NCBI GenBank assembly: GCA_013003065.1
Contig: JABDLI010000131.1
Span: 1-43,570, forward strand
Direction of reading: 5' to 3'
DNA: 43,570 bases
Source: Phycisphaerales bacterium
GTDB taxonomy: Bacteria; Planctomycetota; Phycisphaerae; Phycisphaerales; SM1A02
Both the position numbers and the translations under genes were made by a program. This document shows positions 25,272-33,731 of the stretch, in pieces (the first letter of the stretch is position 1; each line of letters starts with the position of its first letter). The notes beneath the pieces were generated by a model that was not told the DNA's origin, made no database searches, and saw only the letters and a program-made list of their open reading frames with translations.

Positions 25272-26139
25272 CCGCGGCGGGCGTTTCGCCCGCCTGGGGC
25301 CAGTCGAGCACGACGGTAAAACCGGCGGGTAGCTGCGCGTCGCGGTTGTCGATGGTAAAGACGCACCGGAAGGTCTGGCTCGCGGTGTCGATGATCGAAT
25401 CGGAGTTCTTCAGGCGGGCGATGACGTCGGCGTTGATCGGGTCGCCCGCTGCGAGCAGGAACGAGCGACCGGGCTCGAGCTGCCCGTAGAGATCGGCGGG
25501 CACGTTGATCCTCGCCTCCAGGGTCTCGAGATCCGCGAGGACGAGGATCGTATCCTCGGCCGTCACGATCGCGCCCACATCGGTCATCAGGCGGAAGACG
25601 GTGCCGTCGAACGGCGCGACGAGGCGGTATTGCGAGAGCCGCCGCTGCTCGAGCCGGTGCTTGACTTGCGCGAGTACCCGGTTCTCGATGGCGCCAGCGT
25701 GCGCCACTGTCGCCTTGGCGTGACGAAACTCGGACCGACGAAGCTCCAGATCGGTCGCTGCCCCCCGGTCGAAGGCCTGTCGGGTGCGGGCGACGTTCTC
25801 GGCGGTTTCCTCGAGCTCACACGCGGCGATTCGGATCTCCGCGTCACTCGCCGCGGTCAGACGCGCTGCCTCGGTGACCGTTTCCTGGAGACGATCGTCC
25901 AGACGCACGAGCACTTGGCCGGCGTCGACCCGGTCACCCTCCTCGACGGTGATCGCGCGGATCACCTCTTCGACGGCGGCGCCAAGCGCAACCTGCCGGC
26001 TGGGGGCGACGTGGCCGCGAAACTGCTGTCTCGACGCGGAGCCCATCGCCGGCGCCGACAGATCCTGTGCGCTCACCAGTGACAGGCCCCCGACCAGGGT
26101 CAGGGGCAGGACGAATCGGACGTATCCTCGTGAACGCAT
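25252..26139 (-). CDS. Periplasmic HlyD/RND-type adaptor
   Basis: A 295-residue adaptor with signal peptide MRSRGYVRFVLPLTLVGGLSLVSA. Then come a lipoyl half (QVALGAAVEEVIRAITVEEGDRVDAGQVLVRLDD), a helical hairpin (about 80-165), the second lipoyl half (YRLVAPFDGTVFRLMTDVGAIV) and a beta-barrel domain. It lacks a TM anchor beyond the signal peptide. It is the third HlyD-like protein in this block, yet no ABC transporter or RND pump lies beside it. It is transcribed towards the SecA-like gene and their 3' ends overlap by 20 bases. Its start faces the DUF4347 gene across 187 bases, so those two may share regulatory DNA. Longer frames upstream run antisense into that region and are not credible. 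Confidence 0.85.
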   Translation of the reverse strand: MRSRGYVRFVLPLTLVGGLSLVSAQDLSAPAMGSASRQQFRGHVAPSRQVALGAAVEEVIRAITVEEGDRVDAGQVLVRLDDRLQETVTEAARLTAASDAEIRIAACELEETAENVARTRQAFDRGAATDLELRRSEFRHAKATVAHAGAIENRVLAQVKHRLEQRRLSQYRLVAPFDGTVFRLMTDVGAIVTAEDTILVLADLETLEARINVPADLYGQLEPGRSFLLAAGDPINADVIARLKNSDSIIDTASQTFRCVFTIDNRDAQLPAGFTVVLDWPQAGETPAAVTSYDQ

Positions 26140-26326
26140 GGGACGATCCCTCTCCGCTGACGGTCCTGGTCGGCCGAGACCGCCGCGTCGAGACCCGGAC
26201 GTGCTGGGTCTGCGCAACGCGGCGACGCGGAGCATTGCATCGACCGCTGGCCGAATTGCTTTGCCTCGCCGCTCCCTTAATCGTCTGAAAGATGCAGGGG
26301 ATGACCTCCATGATCGAGGGAGCAGC
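26140..26326. promoter_or_regulatory. Divergent intergenic region, adaptor / DUF4347 surface protein
   Basis: 187 bases separate the two divergent starts, so promoters for both must lie here or overlap the 5' ends. I found no convincing -35/-10 pair. GAGGGAG at 26315-26321, 5 bases before ATG 26327, is a strong ribosome-binding site for the + gene. Confidence 0.5.
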
Positions 26327-29300
26327 ATGAGCCACCATCTCGTCGCGATTCTCGGACCGTGGCTCACGCGGCTGCTCCGGCCGCTCCGGCCGCGGCAAAG
26401 CCGCCGGACCAGTCTTGCGTCGCCGCGTCGAGACGACGCCTGGGCGGGCCTGGAGCGTCTGGAGGATCGGGTGCTGTACAGCGTCTCTCCGATCGGGGGT
26501 GACGCCGTCGCACCGCCGTCGGGGCTCGACGGCATCGCCGCGATCGACGCGGAGCGCGAGCCGTGGACGGACGCGACCGCGTCGGATGGGGTAATCTCGC
26601 GCGCGGCGGAGGCGAACGTCCGGCGTGAGCTGGTCATCGTGGATGCGGGCACGCCCGATCATGAGCAGCTCATCGACGATCTGCGGGCGCGAAGTCGCGA
26701 CGGGCTGGAGCTCGAGGTCATCGTGCTCGACGCCGATCGTGACGGGGTCGAGCAGATCACCGAGGTGCTCGGTCGCTCGCGGGGCCTGGATGCGGTGCAC
26801 ATCATCTCGCACGGCCAGAACGCAGGAGTTCAGCTCGGGAACGGGTGGCTCGACTCCGAGAGCCTTGCCGGGTACGCGGACCAGATCGCGGGATGGAGCG
26901 ACGGGCTGAACGCCGATGCGGATCTTCTGATCTACGGGTGCGACTTGGCCAGCGCCACGTCCGGAACGAGCTTCGTCGAGGCCATGGCGACGCTCACCGG
27001 CGCCGACGTCGCCGCCAGCGACGATCGAACCGGCATCGCGACACTGGGCGGTGATTGGGAGCTCGAGTACGCCACGGGTGCGATCGAGACCGAGGTTGCC
27101 GTGAGCGACGGCCTCCAACAGACCTGGCACGCCGTGCTCGACGAGACGAACCCGCTGTGGATGTCGACGAAGAACAGCGTCGGCGGCGGCGGCCAGCCGG
27201 GCGACGACACCTGGGACAAGGGCGACCTCGTCAAGATGACCGGCCCCGGACTCCAGTACGGCCCCGGCGGCACGGGCGGGAGCTTCTCGGAGGCGTTCGA
27301 CATCGATCTCTTTGCCGCAGGAGCCAAGACCAACGCGGTCCACTACGTCACGAACGGCATCACGATCGGCGGGTCGGGCTTCCAGCTCCAGCGGGGTGAC
27401 ATCCTGCTCTCGATGGAGGACACGAAGACGCTGACCAGCACGTCCGTGGCGTCCGATCCCGGCTTCACCAACAACCTGACCGCCAGCAAGGCTGACGTGT
27501 TCGTCTTTCGCCCCGACACGCCGGGCGACTACAGCAGCGGCACGTTCGCGATGCTGCTCGAGGATCCCTCGGGGAATGGCAAGGACGTGCGGGCCATCAC
27601 GCTCGTCGAGCAGGACACGACGGTTGGCGACGCGGATCTGAGCGCTGGCGATTTTCTGTTCACGTACGCCGACGGCGCCGTCGCCCAGGACATCTTGCTC
27701 TTCCAGACGACGGACGTCGGCGCGGGCAACACGAGCGGAGCCGTGAGTGTGCTCCTCGACGGGAGCGACGCGGGCGTCGCGATCGGCAAGGACATCTTCG
27801 GGCTCGACCTCGTCGAACGCACGACGACCGTAGGTGGCCACACCCTCCAGACGGGCACCCTCCTGCTCAGCCTGAAGGACAGCACCACGGTCGGGTCGAA
27901 CGGTCTGGCCGCGACGAAGTTCGACATCATCTCCCTCGACGTGAGCACGACCACGCTCGTTGCCGGCGCTGGCAACGGCTCGGCGACCGCTGCCATATTC
28001 TTCCGCGGGAGCGATGTCGCCTTCGACAGCGGCGACGAGGTTCTCGACGCCTTCACGCTGACGGTCGGCAACAACGTGCCGGTCGTCACGCCGACGGGGC
28101 CGAACGGCTCCTACACCGAGAACGAAGGGCCGAAGGTCGTCGACGGCGGTCTCTCCGTCGACGACGTCGACCACGCCTTCCTTCAAGGCGCGACCGTGAG
28201 CATCACCTCCGGATACCGGTCGGGAGAAGACATTCTCGGATTCGTCGATCAACTCGGCATCACTGGCCACTGGGACGCCGCGACCGGCGTGCTCACGCTC
28301 TCCGGCACCGCATCGGTCGCGGATTACGAGGCGGCGCTGCAATCCGTGACGTACGAGAACACGAGCGAGGATCCCAGCACGGTCCAACGCGAAATCACCT
28401 TCCAAGTGGACGACGGCGACGCGGTCGGTGACGGCGTGCGGGCCATCGACATCACGTCCGTCAACGACACGCCGACCACCACGGGCATCGGCAACGTCAA
28501 CGTCGATGAGGACGCCGGCAACACCGTCGTCGATCTCTTCGGCGCGTTCGACGACATCGAGGATCTCGACGGCCAGCTCGTCTACTCGATCGAGGGCAAC
28601 ACGAACGCCGGCTTGTTCTCGTCGTTTACGATCGACGCGGCGACCGGGACGTTGACGCTCGACTATGCCGCCGATGCGTTCGGGACGGCCCAGATCACCA
28701 TCCGCGCAATGGATTCCGAAGGTGCGTACGTGGAGACCGTCCTCACGGTGGTCGTCGATCCCGAGAACGATGCCCCCATCCTGACAACGCAACCCGGCGC
28801 GAAGGTGCAACAGGGCAGCACCGTCGTGATCACGAAGGAGATGTTGAACGTCACCGACATCGACAACACCTCGGGCCAGATCATCTACACGATCACGGCG
28901 GCGCCCGGCGCCGGCATGGTCCGGCTCGACGGCGAGGTGCTTGGCGTCGGCCAGGCCTTCACGCAGGCGGACATCAACGCCGGCCGGGTCACGTACGAGC
29001 TCCACGCAAGCGGTGAGGGCTTTCAGTTCGTCGTGACCGACGGATCCGGCGGTGAGCTGGCGGCGAGCGAATTCGAGATCGAGGTCGTGGCGCCCATCGT
29101 GCCGCCAACCCTCATCCCGCCCCCGTTGCTCCCGATCCCGAAGAGCCCGCTCGTTCTCACGAGCGAGACCGGCCCGGAGGCGGTCGAGACCGCGGTGCCG
29201 GAGTCGGAATCTGCGACCGCGAACATCGACCCCGTCTACCTCGCGTACCTCATGCGTCGCCACGACGAGGGTCAGCCGGCATCAAGACGCGACGCCGCCG

Positions 29301-29779
29301 GGCCCGAGCAGTTCGAGCTGGCCGACGTGGAACGTCGCGCGACGGAGGCCCGTCGCGCCGGCACCCAGAGCGACGTCGAACGCATCCTGCAGATGGAGAG
29401 CGAAGAGGTCGTCGAGACGGCATCCGAAGCGATCACGATGGCGGGTCGACGTGCCATCGAGTTCGTCTCGAAGGTGGGCGGCTCGTTATGGGACGAGCTC
29501 GACGAGATGAGTGCAGGAATCCAGGTCTCCGGTTCGACGCCGGTCGCGGTCGCCGGTTCCGCGACATTCGTGTTCGCCGGCCTGTCGGCCGGGTACGTCG
29601 TGGCCGTGATCCGCGGCGGCTACCTTGCCAGCAGCCTGCTCTCGTCGATGCCGGCCTGGCGGATGGTCGATCCGCTTCCGATCCTCGACTCGCTGGCGGG
29701 CACAGACGCCGACCAGGAAGACGATGAATCTCTCGCCTCCATGATCGACCGGCAACGCCCAGGGGCCGATGACGACTAG
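26327..29779 (+). CDS. Giant surface protein: LE-R-L signature, DUF4347, cadherin/CSPG-like repeats, C-terminal anchor
   Basis: A 1150-residue protein. Residues 42-52 (LERLEDRVLYS) match the planctomycete LE-R-L-type N-terminal signature after a basic leader. A DUF4347 domain spans about 98-270, with conserved HIISHG (His162) and LIYGCDLA (Cys205). A long Gly/Asp/Thr-rich beta region (275-590) is followed by cadherin-like modules (about 590-830; SVNDTPT, DPENDAPIL) and a CSPG-like module (about 830-930). After a Pro-rich linker and charged helices, a hydrophobic C-terminal segment (AGLSAGYVVAVIRGGYLASS then PAWRMVDPLPIL, about 1075-1120) looks like a conserved membrane anchor. It is probably exported and surface-held, and the kinase gene follows after 52 bases. 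Confidence 0.88.
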   Translation: MSHHLVAILGPWLTRLLRPLRPRQSRRTSLASPRRDDAWAGLERLEDRVLYSVSPIGGDAVAPPSGLDGIAAIDAEREPWTDATASDGVISRAAEANVRRELVIVDAGTPDHEQLIDDLRARSRDGLELEVIVLDADRDGVEQITEVLGRSRGLDAVHIISHGQNAGVQLGNGWLDSESLAGYADQIAGWSDGLNADADLLIYGCDLASATSGTSFVEAMATLTGADVAASDDRTGIATLGGDWELEYATGAIETEVAVSDGLQQTWHAVLDETNPLWMSTKNSVGGGGQPGDDTWDKGDLVKMTGPGLQYGPGGTGGSFSEAFDIDLFAAGAKTNAVHYVTNGITIGGSGFQLQRGDILLSMEDTKTLTSTSVASDPGFTNNLTASKADVFVFRPDTPGDYSSGTFAMLLEDPSGNGKDVRAITLVEQDTTVGDADLSAGDFLFTYADGAVAQDILLFQTTDVGAGNTSGAVSVLLDGSDAGVAIGKDIFGLDLVERTTTVGGHTLQTGTLLLSLKDSTTVGSNGLAATKFDIISLDVSTTTLVAGAGNGSATAAIFFRGSDVAFDSGDEVLDAFTLTVGNNVPVVTPTGPNGSYTENEGPKVVDGGLSVDDVDHAFLQGATVSITSGYRSGEDILGFVDQLGITGHWDAATGVLTLSGTASVADYEAALQSVTYENTSEDPSTVQREITFQVDDGDAVGDGVRAIDITSVNDTPTTTGIGNVNVDEDAGNTVVDLFGAFDDIEDLDGQLVYSIEGNTNAGLFSSFTIDAATGTLTLDYAADAFGTAQITIRAMDSEGAYVETVLTVVVDPENDAPILTTQPGAKVQQGSTVVITKEMLNVTDIDNTSGQIIYTITAAPGAGMVRLDGEVLGVGQAFTQADINAGRVTYELHASGEGFQFVVTDGSGGELAASEFEIEVVAPIVPPTLIPPPLLPIPKSPLVLTSETGPEAVETAVPESESATANIDPVYLAYLMRRHDEGQPASRRDAAGPEQFELADVERRATEARRAGTQSDVERILQMESEEVVETASEAITMAGRRAIEFVSKVGGSLWDELDEMSAGIQVSGSTPVAVAGSATFVFAGLSAGYVVAVIRGGYLASSLLSSMPAWRMVDPLPILDSLAGTDADQEDDESLASMIDRQRPGADDD

Positions 29780-29831
29780 AGGATGGGCCCGGCCGAGTAG
29801 CGGTGGCCGATCACCGAGCGACGCGTGAGGC

Positions 29832-32366
29832 ATGATGGCCCGAATCTCGGCAAAGTCGCGGATTGTCGTCGGGCTGGTGTTTCTGCTCGTCAGCGTCCAG
29901 CTTACGGCGGTGACGCTCGGCCTCGTGCCCGACCGGTACGGGGCGCACATGCACGGACGTGCGAAGCTGTGCGAAGCGGTAGCCATCGCCAGCTCGATCG
30001 ACGTTGGAGAAGGTGATCTCGGCTCGGTGCATGCGTTGTTGAGCGCCGTCGTCGGCCGAAATACCGACATCCTCTCCGCCGCGGTGCGCCCCTTGGATGG
30101 TTCCGCGGCGATCGAGGTCGGTGACCATGCCCGGCACTGGGATCGCGAACGAGAGGCCGGGACACCGGATTCGCACGTCGTCGTACCCATTCAAATGGAC
30201 GGTGCGCCGTGGGGCACGATCGAGATCAGGTTTCAGGCAGCAGCCATCGGGGGGGTGACCGGGTACCTGCTGAATCCCGCGACCCAACTCGTCGCTTTCG
30301 TCGCGTGCATGTGCTTCGTGCTGTTCTCGCTGTATCTCAAGAAGGTGCTGCAACACCTGGATCCGTCCAAGGTGGTGCCGGGCCGAGTGCGGTCGGCGCT
30401 CGACACCCTCACCGAGGGGCTCGTCGTTCTGGACAAGCGTGATCGTATCGTGCTGGCCAATCTCGCCTTTTCGGAAACCGTCGGCGCGACGCCGCAGCAA
30501 CTTCAGGGCCGGGACATCGCGCGGTTCGCGTGGTCGGGGCCCGACGGGGAGCCGGTGGGAGCGGACGATCTGCCCTGGAGCGGCATCGGGCACGAGTCGC
30601 GGAGCGGCAACATCCTCGGCCTCGTGGACGACCAGGGCGAACCGCGGACGTTCCTCGTGAACTCCTCGCCCGTTCTCGGCGATGACGGAGAAGCGCGTGG
30701 CGTCCTGGCGAGCTTCGAGGACGTGACGCAGATCGAGAAGCACCGCATCGAGCTGCGTCTCTCCAAGGAGGCGGCGGAATCCGCGAACACGGCGAAGAGC
30801 GAGTTCCTCGCGCGGATGAGTCACGAGATTCGCACGCCGATGAATGCGATCCTCGGCTTTGCCGACGTGCTGCGTCGCGGCCTGGCGGCCACCGAGGCCG
30901 AGCGCAGCGAATACCTCGACACGATTCACGGGAGCGGCGAGCACCTGTTGGCGCTGATCAACGACATTCTCGATCTGTCGAAGGTCGAGTCCGGACACCT
31001 CGAGCTCGAGCGGCGTCCGGTTCCGGTGCACGAGCTGCTCAGCGACGTCGTGATGGTGCTCCGCGGGCGAGCCGAGGAGAAGGGAATCGCGCTCGAGTAC
31101 GACTGGTCGGGCCCGATACCGGAGACGATCGAGTCGGACTCGACCCGGCTCAAGCAGGTGATCACGAACCTCGTCGGGAACGCCATCAAGTTCACGGACG
31201 ATGGTGAAGTCCGGGTGACGGCGCGGATGGAGGAGCTCGGAGCCAGCCCTCGTTTGTGCATCGATGTGCGTGACAGCGGCATCGGAATGGAGCCCGAGAC
31301 CCTGAAGCGTATCTTCGACCCGTTCGTGCAGGCCGACACGTCGATCACCCGCCGCTTCGGCGGCACCGGGCTCGGGTTGTCGATCAGTCAGAACCTCGCC
31401 AAGGCGCTCGGGGGCGGCCTGACGGTCGAGAGCACGCCGGGACAGGGCAGTACGTTCACACTGACCGTCACCGCCGGATCGCTGACGGACGTGGCCATGC
31501 TGGACAGCATGCCGAAGCACAAGGCCGCCCGCGCAGCGGTCATCTCGGCCAACTCGTCGGCGATGCTGACCAACCACCGAATCCTGCTCGTCGATGACGG
31601 GGAGGCCAACCGAAAGCTCGCGACGCTCGTGCTGCGTCGTGCGGGTGCCACCGTTGATGTCGCAACCAACGGTCAGGAGGCCGTCGATGCCGTGGCGGCT
31701 GCCGCGTACGACCTGATCCTGATGGACATGCAGATGCCGGTCATGGACGGTTACACGGCGACCCGCACGCTTCGCGAGCAAGGGATCGAGATTCCCATCA
31801 TCGCGTTGACTGCGAACGCGATGAAGGGTGACGAGGAGAAATGCCTGGCCGCAGGGTGCTCCGGCTTTCTGAAGAAGCCGATCGATCTCGACCTGCTGAT
31901 CAACACCGTGAGCGCGGAGCTGGGTCAGGCGGCGCCGGTCGGCGACGGCCTGGGTCAGCCGGCGACGCCGGCCGATGCTCCCGTTCGCGTCGCGTTGGAG
32001 TCCTCCCTGCCCACCGACGATCCAGAATTCTGCGAGATCGTGATCGAGTTCATCGACCGTCTGCATGAGAAGGTCGAGGCGATGCATACGGCGTGGTCGG
32101 CGCGCGAGTTCGATGAGCTGGCCAAGCTCGCCCACTGGCTGAAGGGCTCGGGCGGCACGGCGGGCTTCGCGGCGCTCTCCCCGGCGGCGGCCCAGCTCGA
32201 GCAGCTTGTCCAAGAAGAACGTCTGGATGAGATCGAGACCACGCTCGAGGAGCTCTCGCAGCTCATCGCGAGCATCGTGCGGCCAGGTCTGCCCCAGCGG
32301 GAAGACACCGCATCCGCAGCAGCCGAGTCATCCCTCGAATCCAACAACGGAGGCGTCCATGTCTGA
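29832..32366 (+). CDS. Hybrid sensor histidine kinase (PAS-HisKA-HATPase-REC-HPt)
   Basis: Inner-membrane sensor. TM1 (about 10-32) and TM2 (about 150-168) enclose a periplasmic domain of about 120 residues. A PAS domain (about 185-300) follows, then HisKA with His331 in SHEIRTPMN. The HATPase has N-box NLVGNAIKF and G-boxes DSGIGM and GGTGLGLSIS. A receiver domain carries Asp632 in LILMDMQMP, and a C-terminal HPt domain carries His768 in HWLKGSGG. It therefore contains a full His-Asp-His relay. The next gene, starting within its last 8 bases, supplies a receiver as the natural final acceptor. The stimulus is unknown. Its position after the DUF4347 gene suggests it monitors the envelope or that protein. 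Confidence 0.93.
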   Translation: MMARISAKSRIVVGLVFLLVSVQLTAVTLGLVPDRYGAHMHGRAKLCEAVAIASSIDVGEGDLGSVHALLSAVVGRNTDILSAAVRPLDGSAAIEVGDHARHWDREREAGTPDSHVVVPIQMDGAPWGTIEIRFQAAAIGGVTGYLLNPATQLVAFVACMCFVLFSLYLKKVLQHLDPSKVVPGRVRSALDTLTEGLVVLDKRDRIVLANLAFSETVGATPQQLQGRDIARFAWSGPDGEPVGADDLPWSGIGHESRSGNILGLVDDQGEPRTFLVNSSPVLGDDGEARGVLASFEDVTQIEKHRIELRLSKEAAESANTAKSEFLARMSHEIRTPMNAILGFADVLRRGLAATEAERSEYLDTIHGSGEHLLALINDILDLSKVESGHLELERRPVPVHELLSDVVMVLRGRAEEKGIALEYDWSGPIPETIESDSTRLKQVITNLVGNAIKFTDDGEVRVTARMEELGASPRLCIDVRDSGIGMEPETLKRIFDPFVQADTSITRRFGGTGLGLSISQNLAKALGGGLTVESTPGQGSTFTLTVTAGSLTDVAMLDSMPKHKAARAAVISANSSAMLTNHRILLVDDGEANRKLATLVLRRAGATVDVATNGQEAVDAVAAAAYDLILMDMQMPVMDGYTATRTLREQGIEIPIIALTANAMKGDEEKCLAAGCSGFLKKPIDLDLLINTVSAELGQAAPVGDGLGQPATPADAPVRVALESSLPTDDPEFCEIVIEFIDRLHEKVEAMHTAWSAREFDELAKLAHWLKGSGGTAGFAALSPAAAQLEQLVQEERLDEIETTLEELSQLIASIVRPGLPQREDTASAAAESSLESNNGGVHV

Positions 32367-33552
32367 CTCCCCCTCGTCGAGTGCGCAGGATCCATTCGTG
32401 GATCCGCACGCAACCATCAGCGCTGGCGTCGACGCCACTGTCATGATCGTGGACGACGAGCCCGTCAACATCAAGGTGATCCGGAAGTACCTGCAGGCCG
32501 CGGGTTACACCAACTTTGTGACAGAAACGGATCCTCGAGTCGTGATCGAGCTCATACGAACGCGCCGGCCCGACGTCGTGCTGATGGACGTCATGATGCC
32601 CGAGATCGACGGACTGACGCTGCTCCGATCCATCCGAGTCGACGACGAGCTGCGGTTCACGCCGGTCATCATTGTGACGGCATCGGATGATGCGGCGACA
32701 AAGCTCAAGGCACTCGAGCTCGGAGCCACCGACTTTCTGGCGAAGCCGTTGGATGCCAACGATATGGTGCCACGCGTGCGCAACGCGTTGATGGTCAAGG
32801 CGTACCAGGTGCACCTGGAGACCCACTCGGCCCGGCTCGAACAGCAGGTGCGGGAACGCACGGCCAAGCTTGAGGCGTCGCGACTGCACGTCATGCACTG
32901 TCTGGCCCGGGCCGGCGAGTACCGCGACGATCTGACGGGGTATCACGTGATTCGCGTCGGGCTGTACGCCGGCGTGCTCGCCCGGGCGACCGGCATGGCG
33001 CTCGATCGGATCGCGTTGCTCGAGCAGGCGGCACAGCTCCACGACGTGGGGAAGATCGGCATCCCGGATGCGATTCTGCACAAGCCGGGCCGCTTGACGT
33101 CGGAAGAGTTCGACGAGATGAAACGGCACTGCGAGATCGGACGCGACATCATCCTCGCGGCGCCGACGACGCAAGGGTCGTCGCAGAACGCAGAGTGGTC
33201 GTCGTTCATCGAGGGTGTCACCGAGTCGCCTGCCCTGATGATGGCCGCCATGATCGCGATGACGCATCACGAAAAGTGGGACGGGTCCGGGTATCCCATC
33301 GGGATGACTGGAGACGAGATCCCGATCGAAGGTCGGCTCGTCGCCGTGGCCGACGTCTTCGACGCGCTCCGGAGCGAGCGACCGTACAAGAAGCCGTTCC
33401 CGCTCGAGAAGTGCTTCAACATCATCACGGAGGGTCGAGGCACGCACTTCGATCCCCAACTCGTCGACGCCTTTGTCGACCGCTTCGACGAAATCACCGC
33501 GATCGACCGCGAGCTGGCGGACGCGTCGTCGGAGATGGATCGCGCGGCCTGA
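32359..33552 (+). CDS. Response regulator with HD-GYP domain (probable c-di-GMP phosphodiesterase)
   Basis: The N-terminal receiver domain has acidic residues VDDE, phospho-acceptor Asp77 (VLMDVMMPEIDG) and Lys129 (AKPLD). A coiled-coil linker (about 145-175) leads to an HD-GYP domain with LHDVGKIGIPD (His228-Asp229) and HHEKWDGSGYP (303-313). HD-GYP proteins with these residues typically hydrolyse c-di-GMP. At 397 residues the architecture is standard (RpfG-like). ATG 32359 has GGAGG 5 bases upstream and overlaps the kinase stop by 8 bases, so kinase and regulator are almost certainly a cognate pair. Lowered c-di-GMP could control adhesion or stalk/motility switching, which is inference. Confidence 0.93.
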   Translation: MSDSPSSSAQDPFVDPHATISAGVDATVMIVDDEPVNIKVIRKYLQAAGYTNFVTETDPRVVIELIRTRRPDVVLMDVMMPEIDGLTLLRSIRVDDELRFTPVIIVTASDDAATKLKALELGATDFLAKPLDANDMVPRVRNALMVKAYQVHLETHSARLEQQVRERTAKLEASRLHVMHCLARAGEYRDDLTGYHVIRVGLYAGVLARATGMALDRIALLEQAAQLHDVGKIGIPDAILHKPGRLTSEEFDEMKRHCEIGRDIILAAPTTQGSSQNAEWSSFIEGVTESPALMMAAMIAMTHHEKWDGSGYPIGMTGDEIPIEGRLVAVADVFDALRSERPYKKPFPLEKCFNIITEGRGTHFDPQLVDAFVDRFDEITAIDRELADASSEMDRAA

Positions 33553-33731
33553 CGCCGTTCGCATACCTCGGCGACAAGCGTGGTTCGCTTCCGGCTTCGA
33601 CGCCTGCGTTTCGCGTGCGCTCGATCGGAACCACGGAGACGCGGAGGTCGCACGGAGCAAGACGCGGAGGGGCCAGGGCGCGAGATGCGATCACTTGTGG
33701 ACCCGGGCTCGCGGCGTGTCGTTCCGGGCCG

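Noticed and set aside
25934-29263. 1109-codon minus-strand open frame opposite the DUF4347 gene
   Set aside because: It is a GC-rich shadow with Arg/Val/Asp-biased composition and no domain, while the + frame shows clear DUF4347 and cadherin-like domains.
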